Below the pieces are notes generated by a model. That model was given only the letters and a program-made list of their open reading frames with translations, was not told the DNA's origin and searched no databases. Both the position numbers and the translations under genes were made by a program. Shown one piece after another: positions 45,742-57,086 of a stretch of 64,000 nt of DNA. Source of the stretch: Gautieria morchelliformis (taxonomy: Eukaryota; Basidiomycota; Agaricomycetes; Gomphales; Gomphaceae). The DNA lies in contig WHVA01000560.1 of NCBI GenBank assembly GCA_015179125.1, positions 1 through 64,000 on the forward strand, in the 5' to 3' direction. Within the stretch, counting starts at the first letter, position 1; the number at the start of each line of letters is the position of its first letter.

Positions 45742-46218
45742 TGTCAGGGGACACCCTGTTTTCCATTTCCAGTTCCGACACCACACCCAGTTCCGACTCC
45801 ATTTCCGACTCCGGTTCCGGTTCCGATTCCATCTCCGCCTCCGCTTTCGGAAATGATTCCGCTTCTGGGAGAACTTCCACCAGTTCTGTTCGCCTTGCCA
45901 GTTCCACCCCAATTTCCGACTTCCACTCCCGGAACAGTGTCGGAAATCAAGCGACTCGCATAATAGGTGGCATCAAGGGTGATCAAGGGTCAGGGGGATG
46001 CAGGGTTGATGGCGGGTGCCAAGTGTTGTCCCTGGCTGGCGTAGTATAATACGGGCTCGCTGACATTGGGGGGTCCTTAGACTTTTCTCTTTGGATTTCC
46101 CCTTGTCAGGTGAGAATCCCCTCTCTTGTATACTCCGTTCATTTATACATACTTTGGATTTCCCCTTGTCAGTTGTGTGGTAGTGTGATCTCCACAACTA
46201 GCCAGGGTTGCCCTTACA
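45742..46218. mobile_element. Solo LTR (family H), copy 2
   Basis: This 477-bp block starts TGTCAGGGGACACC and ends CCCTTACA. It is flanked by GCACC at 45737-45741 and 46219-46223. It shares the TTCCGA-type repeat tract with copy 1 (12127-12616). It splits the Cys/His-rich exon of family K copy 2. Confidence 0.9.
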
Positions 46219-47372
46219 GCACCGGCACTTTCTGACACCATTGAACTTGACCGTGATGATATATTGTTGGAGGTTGGCTGCCATGGCGATTGGGTACAGC
46301 TGCATGAGGTTGTGTTTGGTAGGGCCATGGGACGTGCCGGGATTAATCGCCGGGGAAGCATCACAAGGAATCTGGTTGGACACATGTGGCATAAAGTTAT
46401 CATAACAGGCAACACCTAGGATGTCTCCCATATCCAATATCAATGATGATATGAAATGCATGATTTGCCTGCCACCTCACCATTGTCCAGGCCGAAAGCT
46501 GCCATGAGGGAAGTCATCATCATCGAGTCCCAGCGATGGAAGGTACATACCCATGGCTCCCTGACTTGCACTGGAGCCAGACATGGAGGTTTGTGGAAAA
46601 GACTGCGAGGGAAGCTCATGGCTGTGATACAGGATATAGATGCATGGCTCACATGCGTCCACACAATTGTCCAGGCAGGGGGCTATAATGATGATAGAGG
46701 CCATTGCGTCTCGTGTTCTGCAGGCATGGAAGGCACACACCTGTAGCTTCCTGGCTTGGACTGAAACGGACATGGCGATGTTCATGAGAATGGCTGCGAT
46801 GGAAATTCCTGTGTGTATTTCTGAGATAAATGACTGGGCATGAATGAACCAGCATGCTCACAAGTGTCTTTTGTCGAAGGAGATATAAGGTAAGCCAGTG
46901 TCGGGAAGAACATGCACATGAGTGAATATAAAGACAAGGGGGGATGAGGGGGAGGGGGAGGGTGTTGTGCACCGTAAGACAAATATCCAGGCTCTGCCAA
47001 GTTCAGCTCGTTGCTGTCCATAACACTGTGGGAGGGGCAGATATGTTTTGAACAATTGTGGTGTAATAGAAAGCAAGTGGGGAGATAAGGGACAGTAGTA
47101 TGGGTGGTCCGACGGGGTTTTTATATCTGCTGGTCACTTGGAAAGCCAGCATGCTTCCACGGGATCCCAGCTTGAAGACAAGTCCATTGTGCCAGGTCGT
47201 GATGGAAAGGGCGCCGGGTATCTTGATATGGTACTGGCAACAGCGCGCTAGCATGAATCTAAGAACAGACTAGTACTTGAAGGTAAATTTCGCTGCAACC
47301 ACGTCAAGATGAGGGGGTGCGCTAGGTGCAAACATTCAGTCCCTCATATGACATGGGGGTGCCAAGACACTA

Positions 47373-48095
47373 GGGCTGATCACAGTAGAGGATTTGGAGG
47401 GGATTTGATGGGGATTTGAGAAATGGATTTGGAGGCCAAATCCATCCAAATCCTCAAATCACCTCCAGGAGGTGATTTGAGATTTGTGTGCGATTTGGAT
47501 TTGAATTTTGGCCGGCACCGTCGCTGTCCCTAAACTAGTCCGTTGGGATCTCCCTTTGTGCCTGCAGAAAGTAACCCAGAAACTGAAGTACTCGCTAAAG
47601 TGACTCCATACCGCCACTACAGTCTAGTGGCCTGGTCCAAGGCCATGCCGCCAACCAGTTATGACACCTGTGCAATCCTTTGAATCTGGTCAATTGAGTA
47701 AAAACTCTAAAAAATACACAGTTCCATCTTTTTTTTTTATTCTTCAGTGTTTCTCTTCTATATTTTTATATAATTTTGAGTTTCTCTTGATCTATATGTT
47801 ATTTGTTATTTTAAGAGGATACCTAAAGGTAAATTAATGCTTTCACATATATTACTTTGTATTTTTTAGGGATACATCATAGCGCAGAACCTACCTTCGG
47901 CTGACAGACCGGTGAGAGAGCCACCCTGCTGTGTGTCTGGCACCAGCATTCTCAAATTTTCTCAAATCCAGTTTCAAAACAGGCTAATCACAGTTAAATT
48001 GCGATTTCGGGGCATTGTCGGGTGTTCTAAAAAAATCGAAATCCTCCATCAAATCCTCATCAAATCCTAGCCAAATCCTCTACTGGGATCAGCCC
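47373..48095. mobile_element. Tc1/mariner-type MITE in family K copy 2
   Basis: This 723-bp insert has inverted ends, GGGCTGATCACAGTAGAGG and (reversed) GGGCTGATCCCAGTAGAGG, followed by repeated GGATTTGAT-like subterminal motifs on both sides. TA flanks both ends (47371-47372 and 48096-48097). Copy 4 of family K shows the uninterrupted site (GATACTGTATACC near 60610). No gene inside. Confidence 0.85.
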
Positions 48096-48309
48096 TACTG
48101 TATACCAAAATCCTAGAATGTTGCAGAAATACATATAAGTGGACTAGACGGCAGAGGCATACTTCACCTTTCCCTTCCCGTCATGAATGGACACACCCAC
48201 CGACTATAAACCACAGCGCCCATTTGAGCTCTTTGTTGGGAAGAAACGGCCAGCACCCCGCTCATGTGCATGCACTGTGGGGAGCCCAGTGTCTTTACGG
48301 GAGATGCGT

Positions 48310-48360
48310 GTAGCTTCCAACTTCATACTCACACGGCGTGAGTATGAAGCTGGAAGCTAC
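48310..48360. repeat. Perfect-looking short palindrome beside the Helitron 2 junction
   Basis: Arms of 23 bp (48310-48332 and 48338-48360, one mismatch) with a 5-base loop would form a strong hairpin. The core is CTTCATACTCAC and its complement. Weaker pairing extends the arms outward. The other K copies have only a single arm here. Confidence 0.85.
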
Positions 48361-48399
48361 ATGCATACGCCATGTCGGATATCGCCTCGGAGGGCCTGG

Positions 48400-50585
48400 A
48401 CGTCTGGAATTGTTCTATCGTACTCAAATTCACGATGGTGTACAGAGAGAAGCTTTTGATGAAAAGTTGGCAGTCATAGCATCTTGGCCACAGACTGTTT
48501 CTGCCTCAGTTATTGAAGATTGCTTGAGGACATATAGGAATGAGACCTGTTATGTCTTACCATCTTCTTGCGCTTCCTGTGCACGTGCTTGTGGAAGCCA
48601 GCGAATTTATTCAATAACTGTGCATCCTTATGGGCAGTTGCCTCACAATTTGTCCATTCTTCGTTCTTCAGATCCTTTTTTGATCGAGTATTTAAATCGG
48701 ACCGATCATGTAGATGTATCTTACAGTTCACCTGTATTGAATGGCTTACTACTATGGAAGGCAGCGGTATCTTTTCGTGACAGTGACCAATCTACAGTGA
48801 TTAACTTATGTGCTGATTGTTACAATGCTCTGGGACGGGCAAAAATGCCATGATTTGCATTGGCTGACAACTTTTACCGTGGTCAGTTACCTCTTGAACT
48901 TCAAGACTTGACTTGGATTGAGGAAATGTGTTGTGCTATTTATCGAACTACTGCTCATGTTACTCATTTGTATGAATCTTCCGATGGGAAAGATCCATTT
49001 GTGTATCATGGTAATACCTGTGCGCATGAGATGAATGTTATTTCTACAGCAAATTCATTGCCTCGTACTGTTGGTGATATAAATGCCATCTTATCGGTGG
49101 TTTTTGTTGGTCATCAAAAGTTTGATCCTCATAAACTTGGCATGTTCTTTCATGTGCGAAAACACAAAGTTTGGAGTTTTTTGATGTTTTTGAAAAAGAA
49201 TAACAAACTGTATTATAATATGCCATTGTCTCTTTCTAATTTAGAGGAGTATCCTGAAAATGATAATTTGCCAGGTATTGAAGAAAGAGTTGTGTATGAT
49301 CATGACAGTCATCCCAATGAGGTTTTTGAAGAAGAAACAGCGGGATTTACTTCTCATCCAGCAGGTGGTTCTTCACATGATGTTGGACAGATGGATTTTA
49401 TGCTTGAAACGATGGGTTGATCGGATCCAGAAAATTCTCGTATGCCTGCGCGTTCATTTGCGGCAGTGGCATTGCGTAACTTAATTCCACGTGATACATC
49501 TGTCCCTGATCTTGTCATTGCTCATGGTGATGCCATCAATGAATATAACAATCCTGCTTGATTGCCTGGAATGTTCCCTACTTTGTATCCCCTTGGTCTT
49601 GGTGGTTTCGAAGATGACTCACGCGTTAGTCCTGTCGGCTTTCGCCCCCAGGCAGAATATTACCTCGATTTGGATGATCGTCTGTTCCGATATCATTATT
49701 TTTTTATTTTTGTAGTGTTAAATATATATCAAAGACACTTGAGTCACTTGCATACATCATTCACTGTCCAGCGTGAGAACTTTGGTAAAATAGCCGAGAG
49801 GTTTTGTAGTCTAACATCTCAACAACTTGAAAGTTTGGCTACTCATTTAGAGCATGAAAAGAATTCAGAAAGTTTATCAGACAGTGATCGTGTCGGTCTG
49901 GATTTGTTACGTCATGTAAATATGATTTCAGCCCATATTCCTGGTTCTGAAAGTTCAAAATTGTATGCCCGCAGTTGTATCCGCAGCTATTTTGGACTGT
50001 TTGGGATGCCACATATTTATCTAACACTAAATCCTTCTGCAGCTCATAGTCCTATCTTTCAGTTAATGTATCACAGCATCCTAGTATTAGACTCAGTGTC
50101 GATTATAAAGGTTCCTTAGTTGAAAATAATCAAGCATTCAATTACTGGTTTCATGATGATGACCTTGGTCAGTTAAATTTTTATGACTTTGTTCGGTGTG
50201 TACGTGTCCAGAAATTAAAGGATATTGATGAAAGTCATGCCACTAGTTATCAACGCTTTGCCTTAAAATATCCACATTGTCTCTCGCAAACACATGGATT
50301 AGTGATACATACTGATCCAGAAATGTTTGAGTTAGCATCTAATTTACAAGTCCCTAGAATTGTTGGCTGTTCAGTTCCTCGAAAAAGTAGTGAACATCAA
50401 TATGCATTGTTTATGGTAGCACACTTCAAACCTTTTAGTCCCACTGTTCCTCTTATTTTAGAGAATGAATCCTTTGAAGATGTGTTGCAGTGTTATGCAT
50501 TTTCTGCATTTAGTTTGCATGTAATGTCAAACTGGGAAGCTATGTATGAATGTGAAGATGAACGTGATGCCGAACGTATATGAAA
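48400..50585 (+). pseudogene. Helitron 2, N-terminal and Rep-like part, HUH region deleted
   Basis: The sequence enters within the protein (IHDGVQREAFDEKLAVIASW), so the 5' end is missing. A DUF6570-like domain follows (FYRGQLPLELQDLTWIEEMC, YHGNTCAHEMNVISTANSLP, about 48862-49080). Then comes the Helitron-like N domain (LFRYHYFFIFVVLNIYQRHL, SYFGLFGMPHIYLTLNPSAA, about 49680-50045). Just after HSPIFQLMY the reading jumps to a part that normally lies after the nuclease: SLVENNQAFNYWFHDDDLGQ and FYDFVRCVRVQKLKD. The HUH and catalytic Tyr motifs are therefore absent. Stops at 48851, 49418, 49559 and 50581 and frame changes break it. AT-rich codons set it apart from Helitron 1. Confidence 0.85.
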
Positions 50586-53500
50586 ACGTGATCTGTTATT
50601 TAAGAAATCAAATGAAATGAGTATCGTCTTAGCAGGTACTGATGAGGATGTTGACATTGATTTACATATTGACCCATCAAATTTAAAAGGAAAAGATTCC
50701 AACGTTGGCAATGTACTTGGCTTATTACAATCATCTAATTGCTTCGTGAATGAGGGTTATTATACTCATCTTACTTTAAATAATAGTATACCTCCTCTGC
50801 CCACATTATCTCCTACTCTGATTAAATTATGGAAATCAGAAGTTAAACAGCAAGAAGCATTGATTATGCAGAACCGCCATAACACATCAGATATTGATAG
50901 CCAGCAAATGCACTCAGCACCGACTGTCACATTCACTCAGGAGGATATTAAGCATGTAGCTGTTGCTTTGTTGGCACCGCCTCATTCCACTGTATGTTCT
51001 TTGAATGACAATCCACCTGCCATATCAGCTGTTGATTTATGTTTGGGAATTTGTAAAAAAATTACAAGCAACAGATTGCTTTTGTTATTGCAACAGATGC
51101 CTGGTTCCGTTTACGTTCCTTTCGCGAACACTTGAAATTTCTACCATCAGAAACTAGCATTGAACATCCTCCTCCACTTCGTATGTTTTTGACAGGACCA
51201 GGGGGAACTGGTAAAACACATGTTATTGGTGCATTGAATGAAGCAATGAATTATTATGGATGTGCTTTTTCAATAAGGTATCTAGCTCCTACAGGTGGAG
51301 TTGCAAAACTCATTGGAGGTATGACTGTTCATAAAGGACTAGGCATTGCTGTTAAACGTCGAAAGAATGGAAAAACTAATCGTACTCCTGGTGAGAATAC
51401 TGAAGATTACACTGTACTAGTAAATTTAAATAAAGTTCATGCATCTCGTCAGGAATGGAAAGCAGTGGACATATTATTCATTGATGAAATTGTCTCTATT
51501 GGAGCCCAATTGCTATCTGAGTTAGACCATGCCTTACGAGTTGCTAAAGAATGTCCTGACGATTGGTTTGGAGGAATGATTGTCATTTTTGCCGGTGACT
51601 TTCATCAGCATCCACCTGTATCTGAAACAGCTTTGTATCAGCCTATATCAAAAAGTTTACACCAATCTAACAATGAAATATGTAAATGGCTTGGACGCAT
51701 GGCTTGGAAATCAGTAAATACTGTTGTGGAGCTGACAGAACAAATATGTATGGAATCCGATGCCGAGTATGCAACTGCTGTAAATAATCTGAGAATGCGT
51801 AAGTGTACCATGGATGATGTCGACTTATTTAATTCAAGGGTTATTAAAAGTTCTACCAATCCTTTTGGGATTGATATGGGTTTACCTGAGAATATAGAGG
51901 CAGTTGCAATTGTTTCCACAAACTTGTTGCATTCTTCTATTAATATAAAAAAAGCTGTTACGATTTCAAATTCAACAACAGGCCCTTCATTAGTAATATG
52001 TGCAGCACATGATGTCGTTAATGGTGTTACTGTTCCTGAACCACATTGGTCAACATTATTGAAAATGAATGTTTCTCACATGAATAAAGATGGTGCACTT
52101 CCAGCTTTCATACCACTGTATAATTCAATGCCTATCCTTCTGCGTAGTCGTAATTTATCTTCAGAATTGAAAATTACAAATGGTTCAAAAGGGATCGTCA
52201 GACATATAGAAACAAAACAATGTTCATGTGACTTTACATATGCTACTGCTGTAATTGTAGAGTTTCCAGACAGTATTGTACAGTGTAAAGGGTTACCACC
52301 ATCCTACTTTCTTATTGAGCCTATTACATGGTCTTTTACTACCGATTTCACAGAGAATTCAGAGTTAACAATTAAAAAATGAGTTACTAGATATCAATTA
52401 CCTATTGAGCCAGCATTTGCATTAACAAGCCATGCATGTCAAGGACAGACAATTCCTAAAGTATTAGTGGATTTATCAATGTCAGGATTTGCAGCATATG
52501 TACAGGCTTCCAGAGCTCAATCGTGTACTGGTTTTTATAGTATGTGTCCTGTCACACAACAGCAGTTGAATAAACCTTTTTCATATGCATTGAAAATGGA
52601 AGATTTGCGTTTGGAATGTCTTGCACATAATACTTTTGTAAAATATGGCTTTATCGATGGTCAGTTTAGAGATGTTCCTGATATTGAATGTGATCAAGGT
52701 CTTTCACACCCTAAAGTAAATATTTCCTTTGAGAATTTACATCAAAATACGTCAAGAGTTAAAAATCCAAATTTGGTAAGTAGTAATGGTCCTTCACGTA
52801 CAATACATCTTCCACAAACTTTTTCTGGGTGTGTCTGGGATGCCTTAAAATGGTCGTGTGCTTATGATGTAATCATCATGTGTCTCTATGCGTTATATTC
52901 TAATGGATCCCTATCTTGGAGAGCTGAAAGGTCTATTCAATCTATGATAAGTAGAAAAATGTCAGATGCATTAAATTTACTTATTCAGCATAATGGGTTG
53001 AACTCAACGGGATTTAATTGTGCACGTGACAAATTATATGCCCTGTTGGTTAATGAAAATAATGCACTCTTCCCTGCTGGTCCACTTCCCACAGCAGCAT
53101 CTGACATTTTGCAATATATCACTCGGAAGCGATGCGTTCTGTCGCATGCTTAACATGCTTCACGTCTTCCACCCCTTTCATGTTAAATCACATTCCAACT
53201 GTATTACCTACACAGTTTTTCAATACTGCATGGAATGAATATGCTCCTCATCTCAATTTGAATACAGACACATATGAGGCAAGTATACAAGACTGGGTCA
53301 ATATTCTTTTATTGTCTTGTCACGAAAGTATTCGTTGTCATTCGACTTCTATTGGTATGTGTACACCTCCATGCTGTTTATGGTTCGAATCTTCTATTGA
53401 TATAAAACCTCATCCAATTCCCTGTATAAATTTAGATGTTCATGGCATAGTGAATACGTGTTATCAATTACAAGGTATTATTTACAAAAGTGAAAACCAT

Positions 53501-53692
53501 TTTACATGTCGCTTTCTATATAACAATGTTTGGTGGTCACATGATGGTAAAGCTGAAAAAGGGATATGCGTTCCATTAAACCCTAGCGTGACTGATAGCG
53601 TGTTGATGGTCATCTATATATTTATCAACGCATATCCGACGTATAACCCCTCTACATGGAAGCGACATGGAGGGGTGTGTGTTTGTTATTGA
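50586..53692 (+). pseudogene. Helitron 2, PIF1-like helicase with C-terminal cysteine-peptidase-like region
   Basis: After a linker and a frameshift near 51080 comes a SF1/PIF1 helicase: GPGGTGKT (51196-51219), LFIDEI (about 51477) and FAGDFHQHPPV (about 51590). An in-frame TGA at 52380-52382 sits where CGA is expected. The frame then continues with AFALTSHACQGQT, the final helicase motif. The C-terminal extension has VWDALKWSCAYDVIIMCLYA (about 52837-52896) and, after a frameshift near 53130, KSENHFTCRFLYNNVWWSHD (about 53488-53540). A Cys in a WSCAYD helix, a His before Phe-Thr and a later HDG resemble the layout of OTU/UCH-like thiol peptidases. That assignment is inference. The frame ends at 53692. 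Confidence 0.85.
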
Positions 53693-53734
53693 GTAGGGCA
53701 TCCACCCGATGAGGGAGAATGACGAAAAACCCTG

Positions 53735-54060
53735 TCAAAGACTCACCATTCTCCCCGTCAGCCACGCCAATGCCACGCCAGAGCATGAAGGTGAAAGATG
53801 AAGGTAAAGGGCCAGGTGTTTTAGCGGTCCAGATGCTATAGAGAAGAATCCCACGTTGAATGCGCGTATCACGACCTTTCCTGCTAGCCCCAAACTTGGA
53901 CCTACATGCCGGCATGGCACAAAGAATTCGCCAGAAGCAGCCCAGAATGCGTGCTCACTCACCGCGGGAAACCCTCTGAAAGACTTGCTTTCCCCGCGAC
54001 CCCCTCCCATCGTAAACCTGCGTCTTCCTCACACGAGTGATAACATTATACACTCTCCAT
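53735..54060 (-). CDS. Unidentified gene fragment with two or more exons
   Basis: On the minus strand an exon ending at 53963 (GEGFP-like frame) is followed by a 61-bp intron (53962-53902, GTGAGT...ATGTAG) and an exon from 53901. That exon reads SKFGASRKGRDTRIQRG, then ILLYSIWTAKTPGPLPSS and MLWRGIGVADGEN, ending at a GTGAGT donor near 53752. The composition is GC-balanced, unlike the AT-rich Helitron next to it, and the splice borders fit. I do not recognise the protein. The remainder would lie beyond 53735, where Helitron 2 now sits, so the gene is probably cut. Confidence 0.35.
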
Positions 54061-54259
54061 CCCTCACTCCAAGCGCCACACATTGCAAGTATCGACTCTG
54101 AATATGAGGAAGACATTGTCTAACGACATACGTACTCCACCTGGGATGTGTCCTTGTTTGATGCTCAATAAACTCGTTCACCAGCTTTCTTCATCAAATA
54201 TCCCGGGTAGACCGAATACATCCATCTGGACAGAGAAACTGCGAGATTCAGCGACGTGA

Positions 54260-54595
54260 CACCGAGAGCGACTGAAACTCTACCCTTGGCAGAACTTCCT
54301 GTCTTGTCAGGTAATTCCACCGCAGCAACGGCTTCTTATTGTCGCGGAGCTTTCCACGCAGGATCTACCCCTATATGATGGAAAAATCATCGAAAGGTCA
54401 AAAGATGCTAAGGCGAACAGGTTATACATGATAGCGCGATTGCCGACTGTTCCGCGCATACCACCATTCTTCCCGAGCAAGTGGGCATCTGTCCTGCGCA
54501 TACCTCCATCTCCTCGAATGAAAGACGTGATACACCGGGAGCAACTCAGCAGGTCCCGTATCCATTATGTGAATCAAACTCATCACCCATGGTGA
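54260..54595 (+). CDS. Unidentified 111-codon open frame
   Basis: The frame is open from just after a TGA at 54257 to a TGA at 54593. It reads HRERLKLYPWQNFLSCQ, VIPPQQRLLIVAELSTQDLP and MIARLPTVPRIPPFFPSKW. Codon use is mixed and the peptide is neither repetitive nor simple, which favours real or recently real coding sequence. CAG/GTAATT at about 54321 could also be a splice border. No family is recognised. It may be an exon of a gene broken by the surrounding insertions. Confidence 0.3.
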   Translation, partial: HRERLKLYPWQNFLSCQVIPPQQRLLIVAELSTQDLPLYDGKIIERSKDAKANRLYMIARLPTVPRIPPFFPSKWASVLRIPPSPRMKDVIHREQLSRSRIHYVNQTHHPW

Positions 54596-54599
54596 TACA

Positions 54600-56185
54600 A
54601 CTTGAACAGGTAAGCACGCCTTTTACCATGTCTGATTTTTCTCAGACAACCTTCTAAATCACTTTGACGTTACCGATGCATCCACTGTGCAACATATAAG
54701 CATCTTCGCCCCATCGCTTACACAAAACGAGGTGATCTCTGGGATAAAAGAAGGCGTGGATCAGTGCTATCCATACTAGAATAGAAATCTCTCACGATCG
54801 AAAAACACATTACTGTAACCGCTCACGAACAAAAAAGAGATTGTTGACGGCCATTTGTAACTCCCTATTTTAGACTCAACTCAGAGAGAGTCGGGGACTG
54901 AGGCGGCAGCCGCCGCCGCTACGATCCATAGTGCCGGTCGGAGATCATCAGGAAGAGCGCGCGTCACCACAGTGGTTCTTCCAGCACGCCGCTGATTGTC
55001 ATTCCATCGCCAATCAAGTCTGATCATCCGTCAGACATGTGATGTGATCTGCGACAGGCGTGATACTCCAATGATACATGATACGCCCAAGACGACTATT
55101 CCTGGCACCCGCGCGTATCTGTTCTTCTATTCATTGACTTGCGAGTTATATACGGTTCCGAGTCGTCATGGTTAGCGCCGTGCGGTGCTGAACGGTGGTA
55201 ATCGCTGACGCGCAGCGCTGACCACCACCGTCCACCACCACGCGATGGTACTCGGCTATGCTGACAGCTGCTGTCCACGGCCGGCCTGTACCTCGCGGCC
55301 TCGAACACCGACGCAGGGTAGACACGCACCATGTGGCCCGCGGTGAGTACTACCCGTCACTGATATACATACAGCGAATACCACTGACGAACGGCACTCG
55401 TACCCGTTCCTTCTCGTTATGGCTCCCAGCTAGAGGCAAACGATCCACGCCAGGAAATCCTGCGGGGGCACCGAGGAAACCTCAGACGCATGCTGCAAAG
55501 ACCAGTGCAGACCGGATGACTGCAGATGAGGAGGGCGCCATCCTCAGGCAGGAGCCCTCCGGGTATGTTTTCTATTTGCACATATCCTAAGTACACCGCT
55601 GACTGACTGCTGCGGCAGTGTCGAGCGGGCCCTCCTCGTTGTCCTATAATAGCAATCACTGCAGTAGGCTATCTTTGGACCAGTTCTCAGCTCATGCACA
55701 GAACTTCCTTCGGACAGTTCACAGCACGAGCTACGTCGATGCTGCCAGGTTTTAATTTCTGAGATGACGCTAGTTTCTGTGAACGCCGTTCATTTGGCTT
55801 TAGACACCTCATGTGTACGCTCAGTGATGAGCCTTGCATGCGTGAATCCGCTCCTTCCCTTCTCCGGCCTCTACTTTGAACAAATCAAGCTGATCACAGC
55901 CTTGATTCGTGCCGACTAAAGCAATTCTCAGCGTGCCGCGATTGCCGCTTTCCAAACTGCACATCGCCTCTTATGCACCCTCCAATCGCTGGCGCTCCCC
56001 TCTCAGCCTAAATGAACACGGTTACAGTAACCAAGGTCCAACTCACCTCACTTGACAGTCGTTTGTGCAATACAAGGCGTTTTAGACAGCCGTAGGCCTG
56101 TGGAGAGTCCACCCTACATTCGTGTCATGGGATACGCTGACACCATTTTGAATCAGAGCATCGGCGCTCTCCGGTCCTTTCGCAT
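54600..56185. other. No clear gene
   Basis: Short frames on both strands, the longest being 55258-55590 plus (110 codons, rich in Arg and Pro, no domain). A GC-rich 44-bp block at 54883-54926 is shared with 24223-24266. Parts of the upstream exons of the WD40 pseudogene at 56186 may be buried after 55950. Confidence 0.45.
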
Positions 56186-56656
56186 GTGACGCCCCTGGGA
56201 CATATTTCACCCGCGTCAGGTAGTCATAGATACCTGTCGATGCTTCTGTCCCACTACGTCTGTGTCTCCGAGCATTCTGATGCTACTTTCAGTGTAAAGA
56301 ACGACTTTCTCCTGGAATACGTTGTTACCTCAACCATTGATACAACATGTACCATGTGGGGCATCAATACCTCCCATGATCGTGAAGTGTACGACGGTGC
56401 GTTGTAGGCTGGTTCGACCGAGGTCGTCACCTCTGTAGGGCAGATGGAACTCTGCGGCTCTTCGACCTTCGACCTCCGTTCCCTCGAGCACTCCACTATC
56501 CTATATGAGACTTCCACCGTCAGAGCCAATGAGTTTACCAAAGCCACGTCGCCACATACGCCACCTGTCTCGACACCATTACTGGGCTTTGCTTTCAACC
56601 CGTCAGATTCCCATTACATCGCTGCGCGTTCCACGCGGACTCTATTGAAGTTCTGA
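56186..56656 (+). pseudogene. WD40 adaptor protein pseudogene, DCAF7/WDR68-like
   Basis: Two adjoining frames carry WD40 blades in the order seen in the DCAF7/WDR68 (AN11) family. The first (to 56407) has VVTSTIDTTCTMWGIN and HDREVYDGAL. After a TAG at 56405, AGSTEVVTSVG follows, then a frame change to FDLRSLEHSTILYE (about 56468-56510) and STPLLGFAFNPSDSHYIA (about 56570-56620), ending TGA at 56656. In intact proteins these blocks form the middle blades of a seven-bladed propeller that scaffolds kinases and ubiquitin ligase partners. Blades on either side are missing or unreadable, and the stop and frame change disable it. The identification rests on the SIDTTCT-W and FDLRSLEHSTILYE motifs. 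Confidence 0.72.
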
Positions 56657-56659
56657 TGT

Positions 56660-57086
56660 TACACATGCGTCCTCCTGGTGCGCCCGTATCCTAGTTGCCC
56701 TGAGTAGTTGACGCGCAAGGGAATTACGCTCACTGGCGCTTATCACATATCTGGCTCATCCAGACCTGACACCGGTGTTTTTCGGAATCACTTGTAAAAT
56801 AAGTCGTAATACAACAATTACATCAAATTCAAGGCACAAACGTTATCGCATTGGAGACTGCACGACGTTGACATGAGCAAAACAAGATACATTTACTCCT
56901 CCTTGCTTTTCGTGAGGCAGCTCCTCGCATGTTTGTTCCGGTAATCTTTCCGGGCATAACGATTGTGACTGGTGAAAAAATATATCTTTTAATACGCAAA
57001 CTAAACAGAACAGGATAATGTGCTTACCAGACACCACACTCATAGATATTGCCTTGGTTTTTCACAGCCACATGACGAATCCCTTC
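56660..57086. other. No clear gene
   Basis: No open frame of note; an AT-rich transition between the WD40 pseudogene and family K copy 3. Confidence 0.5.

Larger units (their letters stand above)
45635..48399 (-). pseudogene. Family K, copy 2, with LTR and MITE insertions
   Basis: This copy matches copies 3 and 4. On the minus strand the first exon is at about 47254-47130 (MLARCCQYHIKIPGALSITT, ending LAFQ before a GTGACC donor). The 3' part (46461-46219 and 45741-45635) reads GVRKCRCC, then after removing a solo LTR NYFQSDSPQCHFIGTRKQ and VQSHIHHIHLKELKPL. That segment has Cys and His spaced like a degenerate C2H2 finger. Two mobile elements are inserted: the LTR at 45742-46218 and a MITE at 47373-48095. 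The upstream edge at 48399 is the junction with Helitron 2. Function unknown. Confidence 0.5.

Noticed and set aside
53650..53695. Hairpin CCCCTC...GAGGGG as the Helitron 2 3' end
   Set aside because: It lies within the coding frame and no CTRR follows at the right distance, so the true 3' end is not established.
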